64,000 nucleotides of DNA from Pseudomonas fluorescens (GTDB taxonomy: Bacteria; Pseudomonadota; Gammaproteobacteria; Pseudomonadales; Pseudomonadaceae). Positions within the stretch are counted from its first letter, which is position 1. Every line of letters begins with the position of its first letter. The translations under genes were made by a program, and so were the position numbers. Location of the stretch: positions 1,536 through 65,535 of the forward strand of contig NZ_LACH01000036.1 in NCBI RefSeq assembly GCF_000968015.1, written 5' to 3'. Positions 1-8,636 of this stretch are shown piece after piece. The notes below the pieces were generated by a model, which made no database searches, was not told the origin of the DNA, and saw nothing but the letters and a program-made list of their open reading frames with translations.

Positions 1-55
1 CAGCCGAACGGGGATAAATCCCCTCACCACAGGGCAGCTACGACAGAGCGGAGTG

Positions 56-1159
56 TTATAGCCGGATCACATGCCCTTCGATCGGTGCGATTTGGCCGTG
101 GAACAGTCGGGAAATGACGCTTTGCGCGGCTTCAAAGCCTTTGTCCTCGACCACGTCGAGCAACGGATTTTCAGCCGCCGTCAACTGCCGGTAAAAACGC
201 TGCAAACCCTCGCCAATATGCTGACTAACCCCTTCCGCCCCCCACTCGGCATTGCGCTTGCGGATCTGGATCGGCGCAAAAAAGAACACCGGTTGCGGCC
301 CTTCAATGGCCGTCAATCGAGCCTCATCGGTGCTTTGCGCAGAACCGGCGAAGCAGCTGTAGACCAACTGCCCGGCAAAATGCTGGTGGACCTGATCCCG
401 TAAATCCAGGTCGCCGGAAAAATCTACATACAACGTAGGGCGGTCATTGGCCAGGCTCGCCAGTTCTGCGTAGGCCACCGTTCGCTCGTAACAACCGAGT
501 TTCTCGAAAAACGCCTTGTTGCCGGTCGAGGTCAGCGCCACTCGCTCCAGTCCAGGGTGATTTTCCAGGCAGACCGCCGTGCCATAGGCGGTTTTGCTCG
601 AAGCGCTGGAGAACACCAGTCGGGTTGCGCCAAAGAACTGCTGGTCCTGCAGGAAATCCGCGAGCATCGACGAAGTCAGGAACAACGGTTTCAGCAAGAT
701 CTGCAGGTTTTCGGTTTCAGGGCTGTAGTACGAATCCCAACTGCAACGGGTGTATTGGTTGTAAGCCGACGTCAGTGCCTGCCGATGCTCGGCGGCGTCA
801 TAGAAGCCACGCTCGGTGACCCGCTCCGGGCGCATCCACAGATGGCTGGCAATCGGAAAATACCCGTAGAAACGCTCCCCGACCTCAATGCCGGCCACAT
901 CAGACGCCACGACATCGGCAAACCCCCACGCGGGGACGTGTCCCCATTCCGCCAACCCTGTAGGAAAGAACTCCCAGTAGTTCATCGAATTGCCATAGGC
1001 CGCGTAGGTAATGTTGTTGGTGGTCAATGCGCACCGGTCGATCTTGAAAATCACCTCGCCGGCAGCCGGAATCAGGCTACGTTGCTCCTGCTCGATTCGA
1101 CTTTGGTCAAGGGCGTTTTTGCGGGTAATCAGCCGTGTTACCGTGCTTGGACTTTGCAT
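56..1159 (-). CDS. DUF2855 family protein
   Basis: The 367-aa product matches what I know of the DUF2855 family: an N-terminal region with a TTNN-x-TYA motif near residue 45 and an AEWGHVPAWGFADV segment near residue 70, followed by a Rossmann-like half, which makes it look like a distant zinc-independent quinone oxidoreductase relative. Its biochemical role is unknown. It starts with ATG at 1159 and is divergent from a TetR-type regulator whose start lies 56 bp away, so that regulator may control it. The stop codon is intact at 56-58, so the gene is complete although it sits at the window edge. Confidence 0.85.
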   Translation of the reverse strand: MQSPSTVTRLITRKNALDQSRIEQEQRSLIPAAGEVIFKIDRCALTTNNITYAAYGNSMNYWEFFPTGLAEWGHVPAWGFADVVASDVAGIEVGERFYGYFPIASHLWMRPERVTERGFYDAAEHRQALTSAYNQYTRCSWDSYYSPETENLQILLKPLFLTSSMLADFLQDQQFFGATRLVFSSASSKTAYGTAVCLENHPGLERVALTSTGNKAFFEKLGCYERTVAYAELASLANDRPTLYVDFSGDLDLRDQVHQHFAGQLVYSCFAGSAQSTDEARLTAIEGPQPVFFFAPIQIRKRNAEWGAEGVSQHIGEGLQRFYRQLTAAENPLLDVVEDKGFEAAQSVISRLFHGQIAPIEGHVIRL

Positions 1160-1214
1160 TGTTCAGACTCCTGCTGCGTATAAGTGGCGGGTCGCACCAG
1201 AGTAGTGGCAGCCG

Positions 1215-1868
1215 ATGAAGAGCGGGTTCGGAAATTCCAGGGGCAGCACCTCCACCCTCAATCCCCGCGCCAAGCCGTTGAAACGGCCGAGCCAGGCCCG
1301 GGCGATTTTCACCGTAGAGGCGATTTACGAAGCGTTTGTTCGGATTTGGCAACGCGACGGCTGGTCCGGGTTGACCACGCGCGCGGTGGCCCTGGAAGCA
1401 GGTGTCGCCATTGGCACGCTGTACGACTATTTCCCGAGCAAGGAAGCCTTGCTGTCAGGTTACGTCCGACATTGCCTGGAGCAGCTGTTGCAGCAGGTGG
1501 ATGAACAGGTCATACAGCCCACGGATCTGGATTGGCAGACCCGGACCCACCGTCTGATACGCCTGACCTGTGACCCGGTCGAGGCCAGGCAACCGTTGTT
1601 CGACTATGAACTGATGACCCTCGAACACCAGATCGCCGAACCCAAACACCATCGGCGAGTGTTCCAGGAGCTGTCGCAGAAGTGGCGCGAAGCCTTCGCA
1701 GCCTGCACCGATTTGCCCGTATGCCCTTCAGAAACAACCATCGATGCCTGGCTAATCGCGGCTTGGGGCGGTCGCCGTTATTGCGTCACCGCACAACCTG
1801 CGGCGGCGCAAACCGCCGCATGGCTGCTGGAGATAGAATCGATGATCTGTGGCCGGCTCCGTGGCTAA
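1215..1868 (+). CDS. TetR/AcrR family transcriptional regulator
   Basis: The 217-aa protein has a TetR-type N-terminal helix-turn-helix: the stretch around residues 40-70 reads VEAIYEAFVRIWQRDGW, then TTRAVALEAGVAIGTLYDYF, the recognition-helix signature of the family. The C-terminal ligand-binding half is divergent, so the inducer cannot be named. It is divergent from the DUF2855 gene and convergent with the FMN reductase gene, 7 bp apart at the 3' ends. The start at 1215 gives a basic N-terminal tail but has no strong Shine-Dalgarno sequence; an internal start is possible. Regulation of the divergent DUF2855 gene is inference from arrangement. Confidence 0.85.
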   Translation: MKSGFGNSRGSTSTLNPRAKPLKRPSQARAIFTVEAIYEAFVRIWQRDGWSGLTTRAVALEAGVAIGTLYDYFPSKEALLSGYVRHCLEQLLQQVDEQVIQPTDLDWQTRTHRLIRLTCDPVEARQPLFDYELMTLEHQIAEPKHHRRVFQELSQKWREAFAACTDLPVCPSETTIDAWLIAAWGGRRYCVTAQPAAAQTAAWLLEIESMICGRLRG

Positions 1869-1875
1869 ATGAGCG

Positions 1876-2436
1876 TCATTGCTTTTTATGCTGCTCGACC
1901 CACTGCCCATAGGCATTGATGAATTTTTGCAAAAACGGTTTGAGTGACTCGGACAGGTTACCCGCCTCGTCGAACGCTGAACCGGCGCCGCTCAGATAGG
2001 CTTCCGGTTGCTGCATGCACGGCACATCCAGAAACACCATGGACTGGCGCAGGTGGTGATTGGCGCCAAAACCACCGATAGCGCCCGGCGAAGCACTGAT
2101 CACCGCTCCGGGCTTGCCGCTCCAGGCACTCTTGCCATAGGGACGCGAACCCACGTCAATCGCGTTCTTCATCGGCGCAGGCACTGAACGGTTGTATTCG
2201 GGGGTGACGAACAGCACCGCGTCGGATGAACTCACTTGTTGCCGGAAAGTGCTGTAGGCTGCCGGCGGTGAAGCACCATCGATGTCCTCGTTGTAGAGCG
2301 GCAGATCGCCGATTTCGACGATAACCAGTTTGAGATTGGCAGGCGCCAGTTCGGCCAGGGCCAGCGCCACCTTGCGATTGATCGATTCCTTTCTCAAGCT
2401 GCCGACCAGTACAGCGATCGTATAGACGTTGCTCAT
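1876..2436 (-). CDS. NAD(P)H-dependent FMN reductase (ChrR/YieF-like)
   Basis: The 186-aa flavodoxin-like protein carries the FMN phosphate-binding motif GSLRKESINR near residue 12 and the TPEYNRSVPAPMKNAID segment near residue 80, both diagnostic for the NADPH-dependent FMN reductase family that includes ChrR and YieF. Such cytoplasmic flavoenzymes reduce quinones, azo dyes or chromate and are usually assigned to quinone or redox defence. It is a single gene with its own start at 2436, facing the TetR gene. The physiological substrate cannot be told from sequence. Confidence 0.9.
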   Translation of the reverse strand: MSNVYTIAVLVGSLRKESINRKVALALAELAPANLKLVIVEIGDLPLYNEDIDGASPPAAYSTFRQQVSSSDAVLFVTPEYNRSVPAPMKNAIDVGSRPYGKSAWSGKPGAVISASPGAIGGFGANHHLRQSMVFLDVPCMQQPEAYLSGAGSAFDEAGNLSESLKPFLQKFINAYGQWVEQHKKQ

Positions 2437-2612
2437 GGAAGATTCTCGACTGTCCGATGGAAAGAGCTTGTAGTTATAGATGACGATTCAACCCGTGGGC
2501 GACTGAAAAACGCCGCCCCTGACTATTTTTTTCCTGTAGGAAAACTTACCTCGCCCAACCACGGTCTACAGAGCCGCAAATTGAGTGATTTATCCCCAGA
2601 GGTTCTAAGCAG

Positions 2613-2873
2613 ATGGCAGCAGTACTCGTCGGTCAGTTCCATGCAAGAGACGCGGAAGGCCGCGTTTATTCCGTGCATGAGTTCCAGGAATCCACCCCGT
2701 CGGCAGACGGCCTCACTGGCTCGGTGCCTGTCACCACTTATAAGCTGGCCATTGGCGATCGCGTTAAAAAGCTCGATGACAACCAGTTTTTGCTGGTGCA
2801 ATCGGACGTTACTATCGTGCGCGAGCCCGACACCTATGTCGGCAGCCGGCCGGAAACCAACGTCGCTTCATAA
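2613..2873 (+). CDS. Hypothetical 86-aa protein
   Basis: This small reading frame starts at an ATG with an upstream AGAGG that fits a ribosome binding site and has coherent protein composition (for example GDRVKKLDDNQFLLVQSDVTIVRE), like a small beta-rich domain. There is no signal peptide and no membrane segment. It lies alone between the FMN reductase gene and a LysR gene. I do not recognise a named family; it resembles small uncharacterised proteins common in Pseudomonas. Coding potential is likely; function is unknown. Confidence 0.65.
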   Translation: MAAVLVGQFHARDAEGRVYSVHEFQESTPSADGLTGSVPVTTYKLAIGDRVKKLDDNQFLLVQSDVTIVREPDTYVGSRPETNVAS

Positions 2874-2961
2874 CCCCGTGTTATGAGCAGAAGTCATATG
2901 CGCGCACTTGAGTTAGGATTCAGCCACTGACTCCCTCACCTGCTGAACATGGACTTCACGC

Positions 2962-3855
2962 ATGCGTTTACGTCATATCGAAGTGATCCAGGCGCTCTTG
3001 CAGACCGGTCACCTGGGCACCGCGGCCGAATGGCTGCAGTTGCCTGTGGCCGAAGTCGAAGGGATTTTGCGCGACGCCGAGGATCAGTTGGGTTTCATGC
3101 TGTTTTCCAGCGTGCGTGGACGCTTGCAGGCCACGCGCGAGGCGCGGGAGTTGCAGGTCCAGATCGCCCACGTCTATGAAGCGCTCGAGCCGGTGCAGCG
3201 CTTGGCCAACAGCCTCAAGCAATATCAGGCTCCGCCCTTGCGGATCGTCTGCACGCCGCCCCTGGCACAGCAGCTATTGCCACAGAGCATTGCCGCCCTG
3301 CGCCGCCGTCTCCCTGACGCACCTTGCACCCTTCTGAGTCAACCGACTCGCGAAATCGTCAGAAACCTGCTGCTGCGCGAAAGCGATCTGGGCCTGAGCC
3401 TGCATGACCCCGATCACGCCGACATTCATTGCCAGGTGATTGCCCAAGGCAAACTTCAACTGCTGGCACCCCACGGCTGGTTGCAACCCAAACAAAAGTA
3501 CATCTCGCTGCAGGACCTGGCCGGCCAATCGATGGTGGGCCTGGAAGGTCATGATCCGCTGAGCCCGGCGCTGGAAAACAAGCTGCATGCCCTGCGCCCT
3601 GCCCCGGTCATTCAGACCCGGGTACAGACTCACCAGATGATGCGCAGCATGGTCGAGGCCGGTGAAGGTCTGGCCATCGTCGACCCTTTCACCGCCCTAG
3701 GGGCCAAATCGACCGGGCTGGATGCCTGCCCGCTGGCGCCGGCCGTGCCGATCAGCCTTTATGCCTTGACCCTCAAGAACGGCGAGCCATCAGCGGCGAT
3801 TCAGGCACTGCTGGGCATCATCACGGAACAAGCCGTGGCGATGCTGGCGAACTAA
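2962..3855 (+). CDS. LysR-type transcriptional regulator
   Basis: The 297-aa protein starts with a LysR-like winged helix (residues 1-60, RHIEVIQALLQTGHLGTAAEWL and a following LGFMLFSSVRGRLQATREA wing) and continues with a periplasmic-binding-protein-like effector domain (from about residue 90, PLRIVCTPPLAQQLLPQSI). The helix-turn-helix is somewhat divergent from the usual SxxAxxL spacing. The gene overlaps the 3' end of the convergent GNAT gene by about 35 bp. No target is apparent; the neighbouring lysine decarboxylase operon is a candidate only by proximity. Confidence 0.85.
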   Translation: MRLRHIEVIQALLQTGHLGTAAEWLQLPVAEVEGILRDAEDQLGFMLFSSVRGRLQATREARELQVQIAHVYEALEPVQRLANSLKQYQAPPLRIVCTPPLAQQLLPQSIAALRRRLPDAPCTLLSQPTREIVRNLLLRESDLGLSLHDPDHADIHCQVIAQGKLQLLAPHGWLQPKQKYISLQDLAGQSMVGLEGHDPLSPALENKLHALRPAPVIQTRVQTHQMMRSMVEAGEGLAIVDPFTALGAKSTGLDACPLAPAVPISLYALTLKNGEPSAAIQALLGIITEQAVAMLAN

Positions 3856-4435
3856 TCGGCGCTTCCAGCGGGTTATCGAACAATCGATACCAGAACAGCG
3901 CCACTTCGGCGGTGTTCGGATCGATCCCGCGATAACGCAGATGATCGATTCCACCCAGGACGTAACCACGGCGCTCATAGAGCCGGCAGGCCCCCAGGTT
4001 GTTGTTTTGGGTTTCGAGCATGATGCCCGGCAGTTTCTTTTTGCGGCTCCAGAACTGCGCCACATCCAGCAACGCCTTGGCCACGCCATGACGGCGCGCC
4101 GGCGCATGCACCGCCAACTCGTCGATATGGGCAAAGCCGTTCCAGTTGGTACTGACCACCAGATGCCCCACCGGCTCATCATCGAGATAAGCCATGAAAA
4201 TCGCGCTGTCAGCGGCATCGCGGAAACTGCTGAACTCTTCGGGATCAATGCCGTAGCACTTGCGATAGGGCGTGATCGGCGTCACCGGCCACTGCTCCAC
4301 CGGTTTGCCGATTTCGGCTGCGCCGTAGGCCGCGACTTCAAAACTGAAATCACTGCCCCAGATGTAGGCTGCGAAACCATCGTCGGCAACGCGCACCGAC
4401 AGCCCTGGGTATTTCGGATTCATGATCGGTTGCAT
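3821..4435 (-). CDS. GNAT family N-acetyltransferase
   Basis: About 204 aa from the ATG at 4435. The C-terminal half has the GNAT acetyl-CoA-binding core: a DEPVGHLVVS beta strand followed by IDELAVHAPARRHGVAKALLD, where RRHGVA is the pyrophosphate-binding loop, then ETQNNNLGACRLYERRGY. An ATG at 4453 overlaps the ldcA stop (ATGA), but the GAGGA upstream of 4435 makes the later start more likely. Close coupling to ldcA suggests co-transcription; whether it acetylates a polyamine such as cadaverine is speculation from context. Confidence 0.85.
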   Translation of the reverse strand: MQPIMNPKYPGLSVRVADDGFAAYIWGSDFSFEVAAYGAAEIGKPVEQWPVTPITPYRKCYGIDPEEFSSFRDAADSAIFMAYLDDEPVGHLVVSTNWNGFAHIDELAVHAPARRHGVAKALLDVAQFWSRKKKLPGIMLETQNNNLGACRLYERRGYVLGGIDHLRYRGIDPNTAEVALFWYRLFDNPLEAPISSPASPRLVP

Positions 4436-4449
4436 ACTGGGAAAGGTCC

Positions 4450-6705
4450 TCATTCCTTGATGCAATCAACGGTGTAACACCGTCCATTGCCCTCGTCTTC
4501 GTGTTGCAATCCGTGCACATCAGCGACAAACCCCGGAAAGCTGCTATCGAACGTGCGCGCAAATGCCAGGTAATCGATGATCGAGCGCGTCGACTCGGTA
4601 AAGCGCTCGCCGGGCATGATCAACGGAATCCCCGGCGGGTACGGCACCAGCATGACAGCAGCGATCCGCCCATCCAGAGCATCGATCGACACGGCTTCAA
4701 CTTCGCCACGCACCAATTGATCATAGGCGTCAGACGGCTTCATGGCGATTTCCGGCAGCACCGTGTACATGCGCTTGAGGTGTTTGGCCGTGGCATTGCT
4801 GCGGTAGCAGGCGTGCAGTTGATCGCATAGATCGCGCAACCCCATGCCCTGATAGCGCGTGACATTCTCTTGCGCCACGCACGGCAGGCACGTCGCGAGG
4901 CTGACATTGGCATCGTAGCTGCGCTTGAACTCCAGTAACTCGGTCAGCAACGTGCTCCATTTGCCCTTGGTGATGCCCATGGAGAACAGCACCAGGAACG
5001 AATACAGCCCGGTCTTTTCAACGACCAACCCACGTTCCCAAAGGAATTTACTGACCACCGCCGCCGGAATCCCGCGCTCGCTGAGGGCGCCGCCTGCCGT
5101 CAGGCCCGGCATCACCAACGTGACCTTGATCGGATCAAGCAGCACGTAGTCGTCGGTCACGCCGCCAAAGCCGTGCCAGTCGGCGTCGGGCTGCAGCAGC
5201 CAGTCATCGGTGATCACACGATTGATTCCCTCCACCGACGGCGGCTGCCAGATGGAAAACCACCAATCGTCAGCGGCGATGTGCTGGCGCAAATTGGCCA
5301 GCGCCCGGCGAAAACTCAGCGCCTCGTCAAACATTTCCTGCAACAGTGAACGCCCGGCCGGGCCTTCCATCATGGCCGACGCCACATCCAGCGAAGCGAT
5401 GATGCTGTACTGCGGCGAGGTAGAGATGTGCATCATGAACGCTTCATTGAAGCGATCCCGATCCAGTTGCCGCGCGCCGCCGTCCTGGACGTGAATCATC
5501 GACGCCTGGCTGAACGCCGCCAGCAGTTTGTGGGTGGAATGGGTGGTGAACACCAGCGGGCCGTCTTCGCTGCGGGACGTGCCCATGCCGTAACGTCCGG
5601 CGAAGAACTCGTGAAACGCCGCGTAGGCGTACCAGGCCTCATCGAAGTGCAAGACCTCGACGCTGTTACCCAACTGCTGCTTGATCAGCTCAGCGTTGTA
5701 GCAGAGGCCGTCGTACGTCGAGTTGGTCACCACCGCCAACTTGACCTTGGGCGCCCGGCCCTTGGTCAGCGGGCTGGCGTCGATCTTGGCCTGAATCGAT
5801 TCGCGGCTGAATTCGCTCAAGGGGATCGGGCCGATGATCCCCAGCTCATTGCGCTCCGGGCACAGGTACAGCGGAATGGCGCCGGTCATGATGATCGAGT
5901 GCAATATCGACTTGTGGCAGTTGCGATCCACCAACACCAAGTCATCGCGAGCGACCATCGAATGCCAGACAATTTTGTTGGCAGTCGAGGTGCCATTAAT
6001 CACGAAGAAGGTGTGATCGGCGCCGAAATTGCGCGCAGCACGGGCCTCGGCTTCTGCCAGCGGACCGGTGTGATCGAGCAAGGAGCCGAGTTCCGGCACC
6101 GACACCGACAAATCGGAACGCAGGGTATTTTCCCCGAAGAACTGGTGAAACGCCTGACCCACCGGGCTCTTGTGGTACGCCACGCCGCCACCATGGCCGG
6201 GGGTGTGCCAGGAATAATTGGAGTCGGCCGTGTGCTGCACCAGCGCTTTGAAAAACGGCGGCAGCAAACCATCCAGATATTTGCGTGCCGCTCGGGCAAC
6301 CTGCCTGGCCAGAAAAGGCACGGTGTCTTCGAACAGATAAAGAATCCCGCGCAGCTGATTGAGTTCGGCCATGGCGTCGGCCGGAGCGTTCTCCAGGGTC
6401 ACCTGCTCACCCAGCGCGAAGATCGGCAAGTCGGGCGCACGCACCCGCGCCAGGCCAATCAGCTCGGCCATGTTGTGCAATAGATGAGAGTGTGTGCTGG
6501 CGTCTTCGGCCGCAATCAACATGCAGGAAAGACCGTGATGGGTCGAGGCAACCAGACGCCCCTCGGTGTAATCCACCGCCGAGACAATGCTGAAGCCTTC
6601 CTGCTCCAGCTCCCGGGCGATGCCACGCACGCGATCACCGGCGACGGTGTCGGCCTTGATGTCGCGATGGACGATCAGGACCGGGAATTTCAAATCTTTA
6701 TACAT
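4450..6705 (-). CDS. ldcA: Lysine/ornithine/arginine decarboxylase (LdcA-type)
   Basis: The 751-aa protein is a fold-type I PLP decarboxylase with the family layout: N-terminal wing domain (1-130), PLP-binding core and C-terminal domain. The motif STHKLLAAFSQASMIH near residue 390 holds the Schiff-base lysine, and HFDEAWYAYAAFH supplies the PLP-nitrogen aspartate. Length and position beside dnaQ match P. aeruginosa PA1818 (LdcA), which decarboxylates lysine to cadaverine. Specificity for lysine over arginine is taken from that synteny, not from residues I can read. A GNAT gene follows immediately. Confidence 0.9.
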   Translation of the reverse strand: MYKDLKFPVLIVHRDIKADTVAGDRVRGIARELEQEGFSIVSAVDYTEGRLVASTHHGLSCMLIAAEDASTHSHLLHNMAELIGLARVRAPDLPIFALGEQVTLENAPADAMAELNQLRGILYLFEDTVPFLARQVARAARKYLDGLLPPFFKALVQHTADSNYSWHTPGHGGGVAYHKSPVGQAFHQFFGENTLRSDLSVSVPELGSLLDHTGPLAEAEARAARNFGADHTFFVINGTSTANKIVWHSMVARDDLVLVDRNCHKSILHSIIMTGAIPLYLCPERNELGIIGPIPLSEFSRESIQAKIDASPLTKGRAPKVKLAVVTNSTYDGLCYNAELIKQQLGNSVEVLHFDEAWYAYAAFHEFFAGRYGMGTSRSEDGPLVFTTHSTHKLLAAFSQASMIHVQDGGARQLDRDRFNEAFMMHISTSPQYSIIASLDVASAMMEGPAGRSLLQEMFDEALSFRRALANLRQHIAADDWWFSIWQPPSVEGINRVITDDWLLQPDADWHGFGGVTDDYVLLDPIKVTLVMPGLTAGGALSERGIPAAVVSKFLWERGLVVEKTGLYSFLVLFSMGITKGKWSTLLTELLEFKRSYDANVSLATCLPCVAQENVTRYQGMGLRDLCDQLHACYRSNATAKHLKRMYTVLPEIAMKPSDAYDQLVRGEVEAVSIDALDGRIAAVMLVPYPPGIPLIMPGERFTESTRSIIDYLAFARTFDSSFPGFVADVHGLQHEDEGNGRCYTVDCIKE

Positions 6706-6852
6706 GGGGCTCAGTGTCCTGAGGCGGCAGACCGTGGTCCGCCAATCACCTCAGGGTAGAGGGTTCGAGCGCATGTGGCGAGTGCCGTGCCCCGAAGGAG
6801 GTCATCGCGTGCACCACCGTGAAGCGAGGAATCCAAAGTCGAGATGAGTACT

Positions 6853-6975
6853 TGTGGCGAGGGAGCTTGCTCCCGCTCGGCTGCGCAGCAGTCGCAAATC
6901 CTGAAATTCTGGTGTTACTGGAAGAATGCAAAGGGTCGCTAAGCAACCCAGCGGGAGCAAGCTCCCTCGCCACAA
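6853..6975. repeat. REPIN: inverted pair of REP sequences
   Basis: GTGGCGAGGGAGCTTGCTCC at the left end recurs as its reverse complement at the right end (about 6949-6975), with about 70 bp between. This is the arrangement of REP doublets (REPINs) mobilised by RAYT transposases in fluorescent pseudomonads. The rest of the 296-bp gap between ldcA and dnaQ shows no gene. Confidence 0.9.
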
Positions 6976-7001
6976 CAGCCCTTTCACTAAAGGCAGATTT
7001 A

Positions 7002-7778
7002 TCAGGCCTGAGCCTTGGCTTCGACCAGTTGTTGCCAGAGCGATGGGGCGCCGGCGGATTTGGCGATGGCTTCCAGGCGTGCCACGTGTTGGGCCAGGTC
7101 ATCTTCGCTGGCACGGATAATCCGCGTCGGTTGACGATCGCCCGGCAGACGGCGGATCTCGGTGGCGGAATTGTCCGCACCTTCCCCGGAACCGTTGCCG
7201 TCGGAAGCATTACCAGCCAGGGACAGGCTGGTCTGGCCGCCCGTCATGGTCAGGTAAACGTCGGCGAGGATCTCGGAGTCGAGCAAGGCGCCGTGCAGTT
7301 CACGACCGGAGTTGTCGACGCCATAGCGTTTGCACAAGGCGTCGAGGCTGTTGCGCTGCCCCGGGTGACGTTCCCGGGCCATCATCAGGGTGTCGAGAAT
7401 CGAGCAATGCTGCGTGATGTCCGCACGATCGTGCTGGCCCATCAGGGCGAATTCGTTGTTGATGAAGCCAACGTCGAACGCCGCGTTATGGATGATCAGC
7501 TGCGCACCCTCGATGAATTCAAAGAATTCATCGGCCACTTCAGCGAAGCGCGGCTTGCCGACCAAAAATTCGTTGGTGATGCCGTGGACGCCAATGGCGC
7601 CTTCATCACTCTCGCGGTCCGGTTGCAGGTAAACGTGGAAATGCCGGCCCGTCAGGCGCCGACCGATCAACTCGACACAACCGATTTCGACAATCCGGTG
7701 ACCATCGGTCACTGGCATGCCGGTGGTCTCGGTATCGAGTACTACCATTCTGTTAGCTATAGCTTTGTTAACCGTCAT
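7002..7778 (-). CDS. dnaQ: DNA polymerase III epsilon subunit
   Basis: The 258-aa DnaQ proofreading exonuclease has the ExoI motif LDTETTGMP (Asp15, Glu17), ExoII around LIIHNAAFDVGFINNE, and ExoIII with HGALLDSEILADVYL, the DEDDh set that coordinates two metal ions. It acts with the alpha subunit in the replicative polymerase. The start at 7778 has GAGG upstream; an internal ATG at 7748 lacks a ribosome site. In other pseudomonads rnhA lies directly upstream on the same strand; here it is 51 kb away, so dnaQ probably depends on a promoter in 7779-7950. Confidence 0.95.
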   Translation of the reverse strand: MTVNKAIANRMVVLDTETTGMPVTDGHRIVEIGCVELIGRRLTGRHFHVYLQPDRESDEGAIGVHGITNEFLVGKPRFAEVADEFFEFIEGAQLIIHNAAFDVGFINNEFALMGQHDRADITQHCSILDTLMMARERHPGQRNSLDALCKRYGVDNSGRELHGALLDSEILADVYLTMTGGQTSLSLAGNASDGNGSGEGADNSATEIRRLPGDRQPTRIIRASEDDLAQHVARLEAIAKSAGAPSLWQQLVEAKAQA

Positions 7779-7949
7779 CGCATCGCCGCCTCTGAAAACG
7801 CGCCGAATCTTAACATATGGTCAGAAAATCACCGCAATGACCGACGATCAGGTTTAAACAGCAAATGACAGTCGCCAGACCTCTTCGACCCGCCTGGCCA
7901 GCGACTGGCCGGGAGGCAAAGCCTGGGCCTCGGCAGATTGGCCAGTCAT

Positions 7950-7983
7950 AAAAAATCCCCGGGTCAAGAACCGGGGATTTTTT
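7950..7983 (-). terminator. Intrinsic terminator between the T3SS operon and dnaQ
   Basis: A 13-bp stem (AAAAAATCCCCGG with CCGGGGATTTTTT) around an 8-nt loop is followed on either strand by a run of T, so it can stop transcription both ways. It lies just downstream of the 153-aa gene that ends the T3SS gene string. Confidence 0.85.
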
Positions 7984-8016
7984 TGCCCCGCGAAACAGCT
8001 CCGAACGAAAACCCGG

Positions 8017-8478
8017 TTAGCTTGGCCGCTGCTTGGTCGCATCCAGTTCAGCTTTCTTGCCGGTGGAGATCTCGGTGATCTGCGAGGACTTGGCAATCGC
8101 CATGTCGAAAACGTCCTGCATCCTGGCGATAGCCTCAGTGGACGTCCCCTTCAATCCGCCGCTGGCCGCCCAATCGAAGTTCCACACGCCGGACAGGGTG
8201 TCGGCACCCGCAACGTCGTGGGTTTCAATGGCCGTGTACACATCCGGATGGAGCTGCATGTACCTGGCAGCATCAGAAACTTCGACTGGAACGTTGCCCG
8301 ACGCGTTGTCTGCGAGCTTGATCAGATCCGCCAGGACGATGCCTTGCTTGCCAGTCTGGCGCAGGTAGTCGGCAATCACTTTGCTCGACTTGGCAATGTC
8401 CAACTTGTCATTGAACGTAGAAGTCGAAGACCTCGGGTTACTGGGTAAGCCGCCAGCGGCGGTCACGGTGGTAGACAT
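8017..8478 (-). CDS. 153-aa T3SS-locus protein, NolX/HrpF-like domain plus small-helix tail
   Basis: Last gene of the T3SS string, starting at the ATG at 8478, which has ACGGAG 8 nt upstream. Residues ~25-105 (LADLIKLADNASGNVPVEV, YMQLHPDVYTAIETHDVAGAD, NFDWAASGGL) recall, from memory, a domain of NolX/HrpF/HrpK-type translocators. The last ~43 residues (AIARMQDVFDMAIAKSSQIT to KKAELDATKQRPS) match the 52-aa protein encoded at 24326-24484 at about three quarters of positions. No signal peptide is present. Likely a secreted component or substrate of the T3SS; possible needle, tip or translocon role is inference. A direct-repeat element lies upstream. Confidence 0.75.
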   Translation of the reverse strand: MSTTVTAAGGLPSNPRSSTSTFNDKLDIAKSSKVIADYLRQTGKQGIVLADLIKLADNASGNVPVEVSDAARYMQLHPDVYTAIETHDVAGADTLSGVWNFDWAASGGLKGTSTEAIARMQDVFDMAIAKSSQITEISTGKKAELDATKQRPS

Positions 8479-8572
8479 CGGCGTTGCTCCGTCATTGAAT
8501 GTGGGCATCAGTCACACTGACGATCCCCCCGTCGGAGACGGTAGCATGGGCAAATGGCCTTTACGCCGCTGG

Positions 8573-8608
8573 CTCACAACGTTTCACAGCAGGCACGAGA
8601 ATTCACAG
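8573..8608 (+). promoter_or_regulatory. Putative direct-repeat operator upstream of the 153-aa gene
   Basis: CTCACAA at 8573-8579 and TTCACAG at 8583-8589 repeat at 10-bp period; another TTCACAG lies at 8602-8608. The element is 95-130 bp upstream of the start at 8478 and resembles those before the HrpK-like genes and the 52-aa gene. The remaining gap to sctU (8479-8636) holds no gene. Confidence 0.5.
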
Positions 8609-8636
8609 CAATACCTGAATTTTCGAGCCTCGAAAC

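Noticed and set aside
5428..6483. Long open frame (351 codons) on the plus strand opposite ldcA
   Set aside because: It mirrors the GC-rich third-position pattern of ldcA and its translation (many R, H, Q, G) has no domain; ldcA is certain.
6819..7868. 349-codon open frame opposite dnaQ
   Set aside because: Antisense shadow of dnaQ that also runs through the REPIN.
7854..8096. 80-codon minus-strand frame between dnaQ and the 153-aa gene
   Set aside because: It spans the intrinsic terminator and the 3' end of the 153-aa gene, and its translation has no plausible protein features.
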